Shown piece after piece: positions 53,169 through 55,000 of a DNA stretch of 55,000 bases. Origin of the DNA: Mesostigma viride (Eukaryota; Streptophyta; Mesostigmatophyceae; Mesostigmatales; Mesostigmataceae). The notes under the pieces were generated by a model. The model worked only from the letters and a program-made list of their open reading frames with translations. It was not told the origin of the DNA and did no database searches. The translations under genes were made by a program, and so were the position numbers. The DNA is taken from positions 2,575,266-2,630,265 of the forward strand of contig RPFO01000082.1 of assembly GCA_009746045.1 (NCBI GenBank). Direction: 5' to 3'. Position 1 is the stretch's first letter. Each line of letters starts with the position of its first letter.

Positions 53169-53266
53169 CACGCTGCCATGGATGCCAAACACCGCCGTGT
53201 TGTTGAACGCGTTGCTGAAGGCCGTGCACGACTGCACCTCAGGGTGTTGGCTCAGCACCCGGCGAT
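53169..53266 (-). CDS. MPPA: MPP alpha, exon with SCTAFSN..NNT..FGIHG
   Basis: It encodes YRRVLSQHPEVQSCTAFSNA (the first codon split with the previous exon) and FNNTAVFGIHGSV. Plant MPP alpha has VQSCTAF..xFNNTGLFGI at the same place. Donor GTG|GTGAGT; entry phase 1, exit phase 0. Confidence 0.92.
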
Positions 53267-53704
53267 CTGGTGTCCCGTAGGGCAGAGTGGGGCACGGCAT
53301 TACGGGTGAGGTGGCAAGAGGAATGCAAGAGAGTCAGCGCACAAGAGGGAGGAGTGCAGAGCTAACTACAGAGAAGGCAGGCTGACTTTGGCAGGTCCTG
53401 AGGTGGGGGACAGGCAAGGGAAATGCGGCTTCCGGGCATGCGGCCATCTCGACAGCAACTGCTTTCAGTTTCTGAGTATGTCCACATGTCGACAGCAACT
53501 GCTTTCAACTTTCAATTCTGTCCACAGAGAGTAGGGAGGCAAATGTGAGTGTGCCAAACACATGGAAGGACCACGATGGGACGGAAACGTACATGGCCCG
53601 CAACTTGGCAGCGGCCAGGACCTATGGCTACCTTTACATCCTCAGGATTAGCATGGCACCATACCAGCCTGGCGTGCCCAGCCGTAACGTTAAACCCTGG
53701 GCAT

Positions 53705-53795
53705 GATCGAAGCATATGTACTAAAGCAACACTTAACAAATTACATACGTGCTAAAGCAACACTAAACAAATTACATACGTACTAAAGCAACACC
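53705..53795. repeat. About 33-bp tandem repeat in an MPP alpha intron
   Basis: Nearly three units of TACTAAAGCAACACTTAACA followed by AATTACATACG. Confidence 0.85.
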
Positions 53796-54048
53796 TGGAC
53801 ACACCCTCATGCCCACCGCAAAGACCAGACGTGCCAACGTGCCAACACAAGCCGCCACGATGCCCCAGGCGGTTGTGTCAAGGCTGAGAGACGGCTGTGC
53901 TGGGGTAGGAGGAAACGCAAATTGGAGAAGCGAGGGATTCCCAATTAGCTGTGTGTGCACGCCACAATCACCAGGACATGCACGGCTGTTTACATGTGTG
54001 TGTGTGAATGGATGGAAATGGCCATGGGAGAGAAGATGGGGTACTCAC

Positions 54049-54115
54049 ATAGCCGCGAGTGCATGCCCTTGCCAGGTCCACCCGCCGAGAAGGTGCCGCC
54101 GCCGCCCATCAGCAT
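54049..54115 (-). CDS. MPPA: MPP alpha, exon with glycine-rich loop
   Basis: It encodes [20 protein letters not shown] and RLY, the glycine-rich loop by which the alpha subunit of mitochondrial processing peptidase takes hold of presequences in the matrix. MPP is a dimer of alpha and beta, with the catalytic zinc site in beta; in plants it is part of the cytochrome bc1 complex. Acceptor CTGACCGCAG, donor TAT|GTGAGT, exit phase 1. Earlier exons (N-terminal half) are not visible in 54116-55000 and must lie to the right of the window. Confidence 0.95.
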
Positions 54116-54540
54116 CTGCGGTCAGATGGCACGCGCCAGGTGGCACGCCCAGCAACAGCGCCCATGGGGACCACGTTCAGACGAAGAAGAAATTGCGACG
54201 AGACAGCAACGAAGAAGAAATTAGAAGGCGACAGCAACAAAGAAGAAATTAGAAGGCGACAGCAACAAAGAAGAAATTAGAAGGAGACAGCAACAAAGAA
54301 GAAATTAGAAGGAGACAGCAACAAAGAAGAAATTAGAAGGAGACAGCAACGAAGAAGAAATTAGAAGGAGACAGCAACGAAGAAGAAATTAGAAGGAGAC
54401 AGCAACGGAAAAGAAATTAGGAGACAACGAAGAAGACTTCGGAAGGAGACAGCGATGAAGAAGCTATTGCGACGAGACAGCAACGAAGAAGAAATCTGAA
54501 GGAGGCCGCAACGAAGCAGAAATTGTGATGAGGCAGCACC
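54116..54540. repeat. 27-bp minisatellite AAGAAGAAATTAGAAGGAGA..., about 11 copies
   Basis: Units of AGAAGAAATTAGAAGGAGAC plus AGCAACA occupy 54180-54500 with variants (GCGAC, GATG). They lie in the intron upstream of the glycine-loop exon. No exon is seen here. Confidence 0.9.
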
Positions 54541-55000
54541 CGTGCCGTCATTACACCGTCTCTTCCATCATGTCAGTCATGGCCGGGTGAGTATTCGAAA
54601 CACCTTCCACGCTATGTACAACTTGAGGAGCCTGCCTCCCCACCCCGCAGTCAACTACAGCCCCCCCCCCCCCCCCCCCACCTCCTCTCTTTCCCCCCCA
54701 TCCCTCGTCGATTGCCCCCGAGCTAGTCTCCAGCCGAGGCATTATAGCGTGCCGCACACTGTCCCTTGACTATCCGAACTAGGTGGCCGTGTATGCCGTC
54801 CTCTTGCGACTGTAGACCGCCGCCCTCTTGCAACTGTAGACCGCCGCCTTCTTGCAACTGTAGACCGCCGCCCTCTTGCGACTGTAGATCGCCGCCCTCT
54901 TGCGACTGTAGACCGCCGCCCTCTTGCGACTGTAGACCGCCGCCCTCTTGCCACTGTAGATCGCCGCCCTCTTGCGACTGTAGACCGCCGCCCTCTTGCG
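54541..55000. repeat. C-run and 24-bp tandem repeat reaching the window edge
   Basis: A run of about 18 C at 54661-54679 is followed by CTCTTGCGACTGTAGACCGC plus CGCC repeated about nine times from 54800 to the window end. No MPP alpha exon is visible. Confidence 0.9.

Overview
The window is nuclear DNA from a eukaryote, most likely of the green lineage (an alga or early-diverging plant). The support is: spliced genes with GT-AG introns; five exons of a plant-like mitochondrial processing peptidase alpha subunit at the right end; a Penelope-like retroelement with an N-terminal GIY-YIG domain, an arrangement known from the green lineage; and a short plant-type TTTAGGG run. I cannot name the species.

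Most of the window is nested transposable elements. From left to right: gene 1 (1-2478), an unknown protein open at the left edge with a Gly/Arg-rich minisatellite and a frame break at a G run. An ORF1-only LINE copy (2981-4672). Gene 2 (minus strand, 5212-16620), a multi-exon transposase-like protein with a DUF7869-type core. Its coding exon is cut by a 6.9-kb CACTA/EnSpm-like element (9408-16325), which itself carries a second ORF1-only LINE copy (14247-16219). Between gene 2 and the divergent gene 3 lie a foldback sequence (16876-17094) and a 5'-truncated LINE with reverse transcriptase (17118-18866). Gene 3 (plus strand, 19095-28666) has three in-phase exons and a C-terminal 84-bp coding repeat. 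That repeat is split by a large palindromic foldback element (22791-28372), and one arm of the foldback carries a second CACTA-like element (23037-27641). The other arm is an unoccupied copy of that insertion site.

The right half holds tandem repeats (28850-29690), the Penelope-like element (29974-33009), dispersed repeats, a third ORF1-only LINE copy (38659-40677), several LINE tails, an ORF1-only element of a second family (41991-43018), a TTAA-flanked DNA element (44109-45830), and the 3' half of the MPP alpha gene (50190-54115, minus strand) with minisatellite-rich introns.

The strongest candidate for something undescribed is a two-part LINE system. RT-bearing copies and ORF1-only copies share little more than a 3'-terminal hairpin followed by a simple-repeat tail. 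The hairpin's closing base pair varies in a paired way between copies (A-T, C-G, G-C, U-G). This suggests ORF1-only elements mobilised in trans by RT-bearing partners that recognise the same hairpin. The second highlight is the 6.9-kb CACTA-like element: removing it with one copy of its 2-bp target duplication restores an open frame through gene 2.
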